Source of the DNA: Paraburkholderia kururiensis JCM 10599 = LMG 19447
Lineage (GTDB): Bacteria; Pseudomonadota; Gammaproteobacteria; Burkholderiales; Burkholderiaceae
Direction: 5' to 3'
Assembly (NCBI RefSeq): GCF_003986935.1
Contig: NZ_RJZE01000031.1
Coordinates: forward strand, 1-64,000
Length of the DNA: 64,000 bases
Made by a program: the position numbers and the translations under genes. Below, in pieces: positions 1 to 10,498 of this stretch (position 1 is the first letter of the stretch; the number at the start of each line of letters is the position of its first letter). The notes beneath the pieces are model-generated. The model saw only the letters and a program-made list of their open reading frames with translations. It was not told the origin of the DNA and did no database searches.

Positions 1-115
1 GCCATCAAGCGCCCACACTTATCGGCTGTAAGTTTTTAAAGATCGTTCGCACCGTCACCAGAGTCACTTCCCTCCAGCACCGCCTGCGTCGCTGCATCAG
101 CAGCAGAGAAACGAG
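1..115 (-). other. rRNA operon leader (5' part of the precursor transcript)
   Basis: Read on the minus strand, positions 45 to 1 carry a boxA-like antitermination element (core CTTTAAAAAC, about 33-45). It is followed by the stretch that normally precedes 16S rRNA in Burkholderia, with the recognisable words CAGCCGATAAG and GGGCGCTTGATGG. No mature 16S sequence is inside the window, so the rRNA genes should begin just beyond position 1. The two strong promoters at 116-144 and 259-287 point the same way and support this reading. Identification rests on memory of typical leaders and on the promoter context. Confidence 0.8.
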
Positions 116-144
116 ATTATGAAGACTTCCGGGTCAGCCGTCAA
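116..144 (-). promoter_or_regulatory. rRNA promoter, proximal
   Basis: On the minus strand there is a -35 TTGACG (144-139), a 17-base spacer and a -10 CATAAT (121-116). An A-tract (GGTAAAAAACC) lies immediately upstream of the -35 and looks like an UP element. Spacing and upstream element are those of a strong sigma-70 rRNA promoter, and the transcript would run into the boxA leader. Confidence 0.8.
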
Positions 145-258
145 CAGGTTTTTTACCGCTTCCCAACCCGCCAACTTCACCACCATCGCCCGGAACGCCA
201 CGCCACGCGGGCCTTCCCGTCTCCCCGCGCCCCGCTTCCCGGAGCGCGAAAGAGCGAA

Positions 259-287
259 ATTCTAGTCACCTCCCGCGCCCGTGGCAA
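259..287 (-). promoter_or_regulatory. rRNA promoter, distal
   Basis: On the minus strand a -35 TTGCCA (287-282), a 17-base spacer and a -10 TAGAAT (264-259) are preceded by a run of seven A in CCTAAAAAAACTGC. This resembles the proximal promoter 143 bases downstream, so the two form a tandem rRNA promoter pair. It starts only 117 bases after the stop codon of the last phn gene on the same strand. Confidence 0.75.
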
Positions 288-404
288 GCAGTTTTTTTAG
301 GCTCTTGCCGACGAACTAAAAGAGGCCTCAAGAACGCGGTGCTCGTACCGCAATCGAAGCAATCGGGCATCATCCGAAGCCGGTTGCGCAAAAAGCTCTA
401 ACGT

Positions 405-974
405 TCACCGCGCAACTACATCTCCGTGCCGGTCCATCACGCGCCGCACTATCTCAAGGAAGTGTTCGATATCCGGCGTGACCCTGTTCTGCTCCTTCGC
501 CAGATCGTCCCAGTGGCGCAGCCGCACCGCGTCCTGAGCGAACGGCTTGCGCAAAAACGCTTCGACGCCCTCTTCGTCGAACACGCCGCCCTGCAATTGC
601 AGGCTCCGCCTGGAATCGGCCGACAGGCGATCGAAGTACGTGCGATCGCTCGCACACAGATACCGCTTCGCGTCCACATGCAGCCGAATGGGCTCCAGCA
701 CGCTATCGGGCAGCACCGGCCGCAGGAACGGCAGCACGAAGTACTGATGCACGTCGTCGATGCCGCGCGCCGTCGGCGTTTCGCCCTGCTGGTTCAGCAG
801 ATGCCCGAGGTCGTGCAGGAACGCCGCAGTGATCAGTTCCTCGCTCGCGCCTTCCTGCTCCGCCAGCGCACCACTCTGCAGTGCATGTTCGAGCTGGCTC
901 ACCGGTTCACCGCTATAGGACATGCTCCCGTACTGCTCGAACAGCGTACGGACGTCGTCAACATTCAATGCCAC
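405..974 (-). CDS. PhnZ-like HD-domain mixed-valent diiron oxygenase, phosphonate operon
   Basis: This 189-residue protein belongs to the HD-domain family found in phosphonate degradation operons. It aligns along its length with what I recall of PhnZ, the diiron oxygenase that cleaves the C-P bond of 1-hydroxy-2-aminoethylphosphonate. The PhnZ-type residues appear in order: Tyr20 and Glu23 (YSGE), His30, His54-Asp55 (LHDLGH), His76, His99, Lys103 (AKRY) and Asp156. The start is GTG, with GGAG and GAAG upstream, six bases after the phnY stop, so it is the last gene of phnA-phnY-HD. The usual partner, the 2OG oxygenase PhnY*, is not visible in this locus, so the substrate here is uncertain. The family assignment is secure and the reaction is inferred. 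Confidence 0.85.
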   Translation of the reverse strand: MALNVDDVRTLFEQYGSMSYSGEPVSQLEHALQSGALAEQEGASEELITAAFLHDLGHLLNQQGETPTARGIDDVHQYFVLPFLRPVLPDSVLEPIRLHVDAKRYLCASDRTYFDRLSADSRRSLQLQGGVFDEEGVEAFLRKPFAQDAVRLRHWDDLAKEQNRVTPDIEHFLEIVRRVMDRHGDVVAR

Positions 975-980
975 GTCTTC

Positions 981-3799
<2,819 letters not shown>

Positions 3800-3828
3800 T
3801 CACCCGCCAGGCTCTGGCCCCGGGGCTA

Positions 3829-4590
3829 TCACATTCGATCGATTCCACCGCGGCCCGCGACGCATACGTCGCTTACAGGCACCTCGCCCGCGTTCCGCAC
3901 CGGCCCCTCGCACGCCTCATGCGCCCGGCGCCGCCCGCCCTCGACATGCCCGCGCATCAACGCCGCGGCACGTTCGGCATCGCGCGAGGCGAGCGCTGTC
4001 AAGATCTCGCGATGTTCCGCGAGCGACTGCTCCATCGCATCGGCCCGCACGGCGAGCGCTGCGCGGCGAAACAGACTCAGCTCGCCCACGAGACGCCGAT
4101 ACGTTTCATACAGCTTCGCGTTGCCCGCGCCCGCCACGATGGCGTCGTGAAACGCCACATTGGCGCGCGCATAGGCGTCGTGATCGTGCACATCGAGCGC
4201 CTCGCGCATCGTCTCGACGCAACGACGCAGGCGCTCGACCCGCGCGGCATCGACGCGGCCCGCCAACATCCGGCACGCCGCCTCTTCGAGCACGACGCGC
4301 ACGGCGTAAATCTCGTCGGCCTCGGCAAGCGATACGGTGCGTACGAACACGCCGCGATTCTTCTCGGTGCGCACGAGCCCCGCCTGCTCCAGCGCCCGGA
4401 AGGCTTCCCGAACCGGACCGCGCGATACGCCAAGGCGCGCCGCCCAGTCCGCTTCGGTGAGCTTCTCGCCTGGTGCGAGCGCCTTCTGCACGATGTGCCG
4501 CTCGATTTCGTCGCGCACGAGCGCCGTGAGCGAATGCCTGCGCACCACCTCGATGACGCCGACGGAATCGGATTGCATATTTTCAGTCAT
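3829..4590 (-). CDS. phnR: GntR-family (FCD) regulator of phosphonate utilisation
   Basis: A 253-residue FadR-type regulator. The N-terminal winged helix (about 20-90) includes LTEADWAARLGVSRGPVREA, and an all-helical FCD ligand domain fills the rest, with His residues in NVAFHDAIV and LAEHREIL that would hold the metal and effector. It sits between the AEP importer genes and phnA in the same orientation, as in other Burkholderia phn loci, so it probably senses AEP or a pathway intermediate. The frame is open to 4665, but the first 25 residues are unlike the family. Starts at 4590 or 4578 place the HTH at the expected distance, although neither has an ideal ribosome binding site. Confidence 0.88.
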   Translation of the reverse strand: MTENMQSDSVGVIEVVRRHSLTALVRDEIERHIVQKALAPGEKLTEADWAARLGVSRGPVREAFRALEQAGLVRTEKNRGVFVRTVSLAEADEIYAVRVVLEEAACRMLAGRVDAARVERLRRCVETMREALDVHDHDAYARANVAFHDAIVAGAGNAKLYETYRRLVGELSLFRRAALAVRADAMEQSLAEHREILTALASRDAERAAALMRGHVEGGRRRAHEACEGPVRNAGEVPVSDVCVAGRGGIDRM

Positions 4591-4674
4591 TTCGACACAT
4601 TTTGCCACCTCCGCACGTGCGACCCAAGCACGGCAGCCGCCTCGGCGCCGGTGGAGAAAAAACACACACCAGCA

Positions 4675-5586
4675 TCAATCCATGCGGCGACGCGGCGCGC
4701 GCGCGGCAATCAGCAACAACGCCGCGAGCGAGGCCAACAAAAGAATCAGCGAGAGCGCCGACGCCGGCAGGTAGTAGCCGCGCTCCACCTGGCCCACCAC
4801 GACGATCGGCACCGTCGCGAATCCCGGCGGATAAACCGTGAGCGTCGCGCCCAGTTCGCCCAGCGAAAGCGCGAAACCGAGCGCGAGACTCGCGCGGATA
4901 GCCGGCACCAGCTGCGGCAGCACCACGCGGCGCAGCACCATCGAAGGCGGCGCACCGAGGCTTGCCGCCGCCTCCCTCAGCACGGTGAGTTCCGGCCGCA
5001 GCGCGGCCGCCGCGCAGCGATAACAAAACGGCAGCACCAGCGCGAGCTGAACGAGCACGACGATCGCCGCCGAACTCGACAGATCGACCGGCGCCTTGTG
5101 ATACGCGATCAGCACCGCGAGCCCGAGCACGACGCTCGGCACGCCGTTGGGCATCATGGCGACGGTGTCGAGCACCGCGCCCAGACCGCGCCGGTCGCGG
5201 CCTTCGAGCGCCAGCGCAAGCCACAGCCCGAGCGCCGTACCCAGCACCGATACACCAAAGCCAATCTCGAGGCTCGTCATCAGCGCATCGAAATCGCTCG
5301 ACGAAAGACGCTCGAACCAGCGCGTACTGAAGCCGTCGGGGAGGATCGTGCCGGACCAGTGCGCGGCAACGCTCGAGAGCGCGACCACGATCACGGGCAG
5401 CACGAAAAGCCAGAAGCACAGCAGCCCGGCGAGCGCGAGCAGCGCGCCGCCCGCGATGCGCGCGGGCAGGCTGCGCTGCACGGCGCGCGCGCGTCCGTGC
5501 AGCGGCGGCAGCGCGGCGGGCGCCAAAGAGGCCGGCCCCGGGGTCGGCAAGGCGGAGTCCACGCGGCTCATGCGCTCACTTTCCAT
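4675..5586 (-). CDS. phnV: 2-aminoethylphosphonate ABC transporter, permease
   Basis: An inner-membrane permease of 303 residues with about six hydrophobic segments and the EAA loop (SLGAPPSMVLRRVVLPQLVP) that contacts the ATPase PhnT. It belongs to the spermidine/thiamine-type permease family and pairs with PhnU to form the AEP channel. The start at 5586 has GGAGGAG upstream and overlaps the end of phnU by 11 bases, which indicates coupled translation. The first 50 residues are a Pro/Ala/Arg-rich cytoplasmic tail. The last codons lie 84 bases upstream of the phnR start. Confidence 0.9.
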   Translation of the reverse strand: MESERMSRVDSALPTPGPASLAPAALPPLHGRARAVQRSLPARIAGGALLALAGLLCFWLFVLPVIVVALSSVAAHWSGTILPDGFSTRWFERLSSSDFDALMTSLEIGFGVSVLGTALGLWLALALEGRDRRGLGAVLDTVAMMPNGVPSVVLGLAVLIAYHKAPVDLSSSAAIVVLVQLALVLPFCYRCAAAALRPELTVLREAAASLGAPPSMVLRRVVLPQLVPAIRASLALGFALSLGELGATLTVYPPGFATVPIVVVGQVERGYYLPASALSLILLLASLAALLLIAARAPRRRMD

Positions 5587-6538
5587 CGCCTGCTCCTCCC
5601 AGCTTGCGTCGGTTCACGCGCCGGTACAGCGCGTAGAGCGACAGCGACATCGCGAGCATCACGACCGCGCCGGCGGCGGCCATCGGCAGGTCGAGATCCA
5701 CGGTGGCGGAACTGTAGATGGCAACCGGCAGCGTCACGAGATGCGCGCTGCCCAGCACGAGCAGAATGCCGAACTCGTTGAGCGTGAGCAGGAAGCAGAG
5801 AATGGTGCCCGCCGCGATGCCGGGCCACGCGAGCGGCAGCACCACGCGCGCGGCCACCATCCAGCCGTTCGCGCCGAGACTGCGAGCCGCCTCGACGAGC
5901 CGCATGTCGAGCAGCGCGAACGACGCCAGCGTCGGACGCACCACGAACGGCGAATAGAACACGACCTCGGCCAGAATCACGCCGCCAATGCCGAACAGGA
6001 AATCGAACGATGCGGAATCCAGATGCAGCAGCCGTTGCAGCCCGATGCTCACGGAGCCCTGCGAGCCATACAAAAAGATCAGCGTGAAGGCGACGAGAAA
6101 CGACGGGAACGCCACGAAGAGTTCCAGGAAGCGCGTCACGAGCCGCGCGCCCGGGAACGGCTTGAAGAACAGGATGGCCGCGAGCGCCACCCCCAGCACC
6201 GAGGCAATGCTCGCGCTCGCGAACAGCACCCATAACGTCGTGCCCGCCACGCCGCGCGACTCCGGATTCTGGAAGAACGCGGCATAGGCGTGCAGGCTCA
6301 GGCCGTGCGGCCCCGTGAGACTCAGCAGCACGAGCCGCACGAGCGGATAGATCACGAGCGGCCCCAGCACGATCACGGCCAGCAACAGCAGATGCCCTTG
6401 CGCCAGCCGCTCGCGGCGCCGCACCGCCGCTGCATGCGAGGCGGCCATCGCGGCCCGACGGTTGCTGGCGGCGTCGGCCGCGTTGGCCACGTCGGCCGAA
6501 CCCGCGGCACCCGCTTCAGGATTGAACAAGGACGACAT
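5576..6538 (-). CDS. phnU: 2-aminoethylphosphonate ABC transporter, permease
   Basis: The second permease of the AEP importer, 320 residues. It has six predicted membrane helices from about residue 50 on and the EAA loop ARSLGANGWMVAARVVLP. The N-terminal 45 residues are hydrophilic and Ala-rich. The ATG at 6538 has GAGG at proper spacing and lies inside the end of phnT (overlap of 23 bases), so phnT, phnU and phnV form one translational unit. The family is that of 2-aminoethylphosphonate permeases in Salmonella and Burkholderia. Substrate specificity is inferred from the operon rather than from a residue. Confidence 0.9.
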   Translation of the reverse strand: MSSLFNPEAGAAGSADVANAADAASNRRAAMAASHAAAVRRRERLAQGHLLLLAVIVLGPLVIYPLVRLVLLSLTGPHGLSLHAYAAFFQNPESRGVAGTTLWVLFASASIASVLGVALAAILFFKPFPGARLVTRFLELFVAFPSFLVAFTLIFLYGSQGSVSIGLQRLLHLDSASFDFLFGIGGVILAEVVFYSPFVVRPTLASFALLDMRLVEAARSLGANGWMVAARVVLPLAWPGIAAGTILCFLLTLNEFGILLVLGSAHLVTLPVAIYSSATVDLDLPMAAAGAVVMLAMSLSLYALYRRVNRRKLGGAGDGK

Positions 6539-7688
6539 CGTCTGCCTCGTAACGCAGTGACACGCGCGCGCCGCGTTCCGGTGTCATGCCCACGCCGCGC
6601 TGGGCCGTCACGAGCACCGGTTCGGCCGGCCACGCGTCCAGCGTGACGGAAACCGAAAGCACCGGCCCATACCATTCGACGGACGCAATCGTGCCGTGCA
6701 ACTGCCCTTCGCCAAGCGGCACGATGCGCAGGCTCTCGGGACGCAGGCACGCAAGACGGTCGCGCTCGACGTAACGCGCGTCGCCCAATGCAAAAGCCAC
6801 GTGCGGCGGCAGCAGATTGGCCGGCCCCAGGTAGCGCGCGACGTAGGCGTCGTTGGGCGTGTCGTAGAGCGCCTGCGGCGTGCCGAGCTGCGCGATGCGG
6901 CCATCGCGCATGAGCAGCGTGCGGTCGGACAGCACGAGCGCGTCGTCCTGGTCGTGCGTCACGCAGACGATCGTGAGATTCGGTAGGCGCTCGTGCAGCG
7001 CCTTGAGTTCGGAGCGCACCGAGGCGCGCAGGTTCGCATCGAGCGCCGACAGCGGCTCGTCGAGCAGCAGCACGTCGGGCTCGATCACGAGCGCACGCGC
7101 GAGCGCCACGCGCTGCTGCATGCCGCCCGAGAGCTGCGCGGGCATCACGTGACCCGCATCGCCGAGCTGCACGAGCTTGAGCGCATCGGCCACGCGCCGC
7201 GCAATTTCCTTCGACGCAATGCGCCGCGCCCGCAAGCCGAACGCGACGTTTTCGAACACCGAGAGATGCGGAAACAGCGCGTAGCTCTGGAACAGCAGCC
7301 CCAGATTGCGACGATGCGGCGGCACGTGCGTCAGATCGTGACCCGCCACCGTGAGCGTGCCCGTCAGGCCGTCCGCTTCGATAAAGCCCGCGATGAAGCG
7401 CAGCAATGTCGTCTTGCCGCAGCCGCTGCGGCCCAACACGGTCAGCAGTTCGCCTCGCTCGATGGTGAGCGACAGGTCGTCCAGCACCGTGCGCGAGCCG
7501 AAGCGCACCGTGAGATGTTCGATCTCCACACCCGCCGCGCCAACCACCCCGCCTGCCTGCGCGCCAGCGGCAGACCGAGCGGGCGCCGCGGGCACATCGA
7601 GGCCCGCCGCGCCCGCCAGCGGCGACGCGGCCACAGCCGCCGTAGCGGCACGCGCCGCTGCGCCCTGCGCCGTGCTCTCAGTTGTCAC
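6516..7688 (-). CDS. phnT: 2-aminoethylphosphonate ABC transporter, ATP-binding protein
   Basis: A 390-residue ABC ATPase that powers AEP uptake at the cytoplasmic face. Walker A (GRSGCGKTT, about 86-94), the signature LSGGMQQRVALARAL and Walker B VLLLDEPLSALD are intact, and a TOBE-like C-terminal domain follows from about residue 290. The GTG start has GGAGG nine bases upstream. The first 53 residues are an Ala-rich extension that most homologues of this ATPase class do not need, so an internal start cannot be excluded. Two stem-loops separate the gene from phnS, 208 bases upstream on the same strand. Confidence 0.9.
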   Translation of the reverse strand: MTTESTAQGAAARAATAAVAASPLAGAAGLDVPAAPARSAAGAQAGGVVGAAGVEIEHLTVRFGSRTVLDDLSLTIERGELLTVLGRSGCGKTTLLRFIAGFIEADGLTGTLTVAGHDLTHVPPHRRNLGLLFQSYALFPHLSVFENVAFGLRARRIASKEIARRVADALKLVQLGDAGHVMPAQLSGGMQQRVALARALVIEPDVLLLDEPLSALDANLRASVRSELKALHERLPNLTIVCVTHDQDDALVLSDRTLLMRDGRIAQLGTPQALYDTPNDAYVARYLGPANLLPPHVAFALGDARYVERDRLACLRPESLRIVPLGEGQLHGTIASVEWYGPVLSVSVTLDAWPAEPVLVTAQRGVGMTPERGARVSLRYEADDVVLVQS

Positions 7689-7711
7689 CCGCTACATCCT
7701 CCAGACGTCGA

Positions 7712-7737
7712 GCCTGTACGCGGCAAACGCGACAGGC
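7712..7737 (-). other. intercistronic stem-loop between phnS and phnT
   Basis: GCCTGT pairs with ACAGGC, and inside it CGCG pairs with CGCG around a GCAAA loop, giving a strong hairpin 24 bases upstream of the phnT GTG. It has no U-run, so it is unlikely to be a terminator. Hairpins after a binding-protein gene often protect that part of the message and lower expression of the distal transporter genes, and I infer that role here. Confidence 0.5.
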
Positions 7738-7781
7738 CCGGGATTCGAAACATGGCACCCGCGTGCGGCGAAGACTGGCTT

Positions 7782-7810
7782 GAAGTTCACGCGAAGCTCA
7801 CCTGAACTTC
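7782..7810 (-). other. inverted repeat after phnS
   Basis: GAAGTTCA at 7782-7789 is the exact complement of TGAACTTC at 7803-7810, with a 13-base loop. A small second hairpin (GTGCG with CGCAC) lies at 7834-7847. All of these fall in the 208-base gap between phnS and phnT. They may stabilise the phnS message or attenuate read-through. Confidence 0.4.
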
Positions 7811-7896
7811 GCACAGGGCTCACACGACACCCCGTGCGAAGCCGCACATGAAACTCGCTTGAAACGCCACCTGCCCGTCCGCCGCACCACCCACCT

Positions 7897-8985
7897 TTAC
7901 TGCTTCGGCTTCACGACTTCCGTCTGCTTGCCCGAGCTGCCGATCACGTCGTTCTTCCAGCGCGTGGTCCAGTCGGCCTTCTTCGTCATGACCTGGTTCC
8001 AGTCCACGGGGATCAGCTTCACGCCCGCAATCGACTGCTTCACGGTTTCGCCGTTCTTGCCCGCGAGCGGCACGTCGGTGCGCGCCGGAATGCCGAACAC
8101 GTCGGGCACCTTCGCCTGCACTTCCTTCGACATCAGATAGTCGATCAGCTTCTTGCCGCCCGCCTGGTTCGGGCCGTTCTTGATCAGGCCGATCGCGTAC
8201 GGCAGCTGGAACGTGGTGGGCTGGCCGTTCGACTCGGCGGCAAGAAACACCGGCTTGAGCGAAAGACCGCCGTTCGCCGCGTCGTCCAGATCCATCTGGA
8301 GGTCGCCGTTCGCGACCATGATCTCGTTACGCGAGAGCAGCACGTCGAGGTAGCCCGTGCCCTTGGTATGGAACTTCGCGCTTTGTTCGAGCTTCTTCAG
8401 GTAGTCGAATGCCTTGTCCTCGCCCATCAGCGACGTGGTGAGGATGATCACCGCCATGCCGTCGCCCGCCGTGGCCGGATTCGAGTACGCAATCTTGCCG
8501 CTGTAGTCGGGGTGCAGCAGGTCCGCGAACGTCTTCGGCTGGGTCTTCACCACTTCCGGGTTGATCGCGAACGAGAAGTAGTTGTTGACGAACGTGGCCC
8601 ACGCGCCGTCCGACGCCTTCGCGATAGCCGGCACGTTCTTGTAGTTCACGCTCTGATAGTTCTGCAGCAGGCCGCCCTGCGCCGCCTGCTGGATAAACGG
8701 CGGCAGCGTGACGATCACGTCGGCCTTCGGCGCGTCCTTTTCGATGGTCGCGCGGTTCACCACTTCGCCGCTGCCCGCCGTCACGATGTTCACCTTCACG
8801 CCTTCCTTCTTCTCGAAGGCCGGCAGCACGTCGCGGTAGAGATTTTCGAGCCCATCGGCCGTGTACAGCACGACGGCGTCGGCTGCGTGGGCCGGCATCG
8901 CGGCACCTTCCATCACCGCCGCTGCCGCGAGCAGCGGCACCAGCTTGCGGACTGCGCTTGCGAGAAGGGGATGCTTCATTGTCAT
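7897..8985 (-). CDS. phnS: 2-aminoethylphosphonate ABC transporter, periplasmic binding protein
   Basis: A 362-residue extracellular solute-binding protein of the iron/thiamine/AEP type (family 1). A signal peptide is clear: a short positively charged start, a hydrophobic stretch VPLLAAAAV, and a cleavage site after AHA near residue 34. The mature part begins DAVVLYTADG, typical of PhnS-like proteins. The frame extends upstream to 9225, but the ATG at 8985 has GGAGA at good spacing and directly precedes the signal peptide, so it is the start. It is the first gene of the importer operon and is divergent from phnW. Confidence 0.92.
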   Translation of the reverse strand: MTMKHPLLASAVRKLVPLLAAAAVMEGAAMPAHAADAVVLYTADGLENLYRDVLPAFEKKEGVKVNIVTAGSGEVVNRATIEKDAPKADVIVTLPPFIQQAAQGGLLQNYQSVNYKNVPAIAKASDGAWATFVNNYFSFAINPEVVKTQPKTFADLLHPDYSGKIAYSNPATAGDGMAVIILTTSLMGEDKAFDYLKKLEQSAKFHTKGTGYLDVLLSRNEIMVANGDLQMDLDDAANGGLSLKPVFLAAESNGQPTTFQLPYAIGLIKNGPNQAGGKKLIDYLMSKEVQAKVPDVFGIPARTDVPLAGKNGETVKQSIAGVKLIPVDWNQVMTKKADWTTRWKNDVIGSSGKQTEVVKPKQ

Positions 8986-9083
8986 GTCGCTCTCCGAAGG
9001 CATAAAGATCAGACGGGACGCCCGGCATGCGGACAAACCCGGTAGCAGTTGTGATTGGGACGACGGCGCCGCCCGCCGCCGGT

Positions 9084-9139
9084 ATTCCTGCCGACGGTAT
9101 CCCAGATGTGGCAGGAATTGCAGATTGCAGACAATCTGC
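9084..9139. promoter_or_regulatory. two adjacent inverted repeats in the phnS-phnW control region
   Basis: ATTCCTGCC (9084-9092) is exactly complementary to GGCAGGAAT (9110-9118). Immediately after it GCAGATTG (9120-9127) is complementary to CAATCTGC (9132-9139) with a 4-base centre. A third copy of CAATCTGC lies at 9284-9291, near the expected phnW promoter. The set looks like binding sites for a dimeric regulator, with PhnR the obvious candidate, but that is inference. Confidence 0.5.
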
Positions 9140-9240
9140 GCGCCGCGACCCGGGCGCAGGCGCTTGCGGGCTTCGCGGCGCGCGCCGCTCAAGCCATCAA
9201 AGCCCCGTATCGCCGGGCACGGCAAGAATCACAGTGTTTC

Positions 9241-9258
9241 GTGACAGCGCCATGACGA
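9241..9258 (-). promoter_or_regulatory. possible Pho box upstream of phnS and phnW
   Basis: On the minus strand TCGTCAT, GGCG, CTGTCAC resembles the PhoB consensus of two CTGTCAT-type heptamers 11 bases apart (5 of 7 and 6 to 7 of 7 matches). A phosphate-starvation input would suit a phosphonate operon. The first half is weak and no convincing -10 follows, so this is tentative. Confidence 0.3.
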
Positions 9259-9382
9259 TTGGATCAATTTCCATAAAATGACACAATCTGCCAATAAAGT
9301 GCATATCATCGAGACGCTGGGCTGCCCGTTCGTGTCCCCTGCCGTTCGCATTCTTTGCCGTCCACCCCCTTCGCCGGAGGCC

Positions 9383-10498
9383 ATGTTGATTCTCGGAAAC
9401 GATCCCGTCCTGCTCACGCCCGGTCCGCTCACCACGTCGCCCTCGACGCGCGAGGCGATGCTGCGCGACTGGGGCTCCTGGGACGCGGCCTTCAACCGCA
9501 TCACGCAAAGCGTCTGCGCCGATCTCGTGCAGATCGTACACGGCGAAAATGACTACGTCTGCGTGCCCCTGCAGGGTAGCGGCACCTTCTCCGTGGAAGC
9601 CGCGATCGGCACGCTCGTGCCGCGCAACGGCTGCGTGCTGGTGCCCGACAACGGCGCCTATTGCGCGCGCATCGTGCGCATTCTGGAGCGCATGGGCATT
9701 GCCCACGTGGCGCTGCCGCTCGGCGAGGACGAACCCGCGACGGCCGCCGCCGTGGAAGACGCGCTGAACCGCGACTCGCGCATCACGCACGTCGCGCTCG
9801 TGCATCTGGAAACGAGCGCGGGGCTGCTGAACCCGCTCGAAGCCATCGCTGCCGTGTGCAAGCGGCACGGCAAGCGGCTGATCGTGGACGCGATGAGTTC
9901 GTTCGGCGCGCTGCCCATCGATCTGCGCGACGGCGGCATCGACGCCCTGATCTCAGCGAGCGGCAAATGTCTGGAGGGCGTGCCGGGCATGGGCTTCGTG
10001 ATCGTGCGCCGCGCGCTGCTGGAGGAATGTGCGGGGCGCTCGCCGTCGCTCGCGCTGGATCTGCACGATCAGTACGTCTACCTGCAGAAGACATCGCAGT
10101 GGCGCTTCACGCCGCCCACGCACGTGGTTGCGGCGCTGCGCCATGCGCTCGACCGCTTCGCGGCCGAAGGCGGCCAGCCCGCCCGCGGCGCGCGCTACAC
10201 GCGCAACTGCGCCGTGCTGATAGAAGGTATGAGGGAACTGGGCTTCGAGCCGTTTTTACGGAGCGAAGTGCAGGCGCCCGTGATCGTGACGTTCCACGCG
10301 CCGCGCGACCCGGCATGGCGTTTCGCGGATTTCTACGCCGCCGTGCGCGAAGCCGGCTACATCCTTTATCCCGGCAAGCTCACGCAGCTGGAGACGTTCC
10401 GCGTGGGCTGCATCGGCGCTATCGACGCCAACGAGATGCACAACGCCGTCGCCGCGATCGGCCGCACGGTGGCGGCCCTTGGGCTGCACGTCAGGTAA
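9383..10498 (+). CDS. phnW: 2-aminoethylphosphonate:pyruvate transaminase
   Basis: A PLP-dependent class V aminotransferase of 371 residues. It converts AEP and pyruvate to phosphonoacetaldehyde and alanine, the first step of the pathway. The N-terminus [10 protein letters not shown], the substrate region GSGTFSVEA and the PLP lysine Lys195 in SASGKCLEG are as expected. An in-frame ATG exists at 9278, but homologues begin at MLILGNDP, which is position 9383 with GGAGG just before it. The spacing of that GGAGG is unusually short. The gene is divergent from phnS and convergent with the DeoR-type regulator, the two stop codons abutting at 10498/10499. Confidence 0.93.
   Translation: MLILGNDPVLLTPGPLTTSPSTREAMLRDWGSWDAAFNRITQSVCADLVQIVHGENDYVCVPLQGSGTFSVEAAIGTLVPRNGCVLVPDNGAYCARIVRILERMGIAHVALPLGEDEPATAAAVEDALNRDSRITHVALVHLETSAGLLNPLEAIAAVCKRHGKRLIVDAMSSFGALPIDLRDGGIDALISASGKCLEGVPGMGFVIVRRALLEECAGRSPSLALDLHDQYVYLQKTSQWRFTPPTHVVAALRHALDRFAAEGGQPARGARYTRNCAVLIEGMRELGFEPFLRSEVQAPVIVTFHAPRDPAWRFADFYAAVREAGYILYPGKLTQLETFRVGCIGAIDANEMHNAVAAIGRTVAALGLHVR

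Noticed and set aside
336-351. Short hairpin GCGGT/ACCGC after the last phn gene, as a terminator
   Set aside because: The stem is only five base pairs and the following GTTCTT is a poor U-run on the minus strand.
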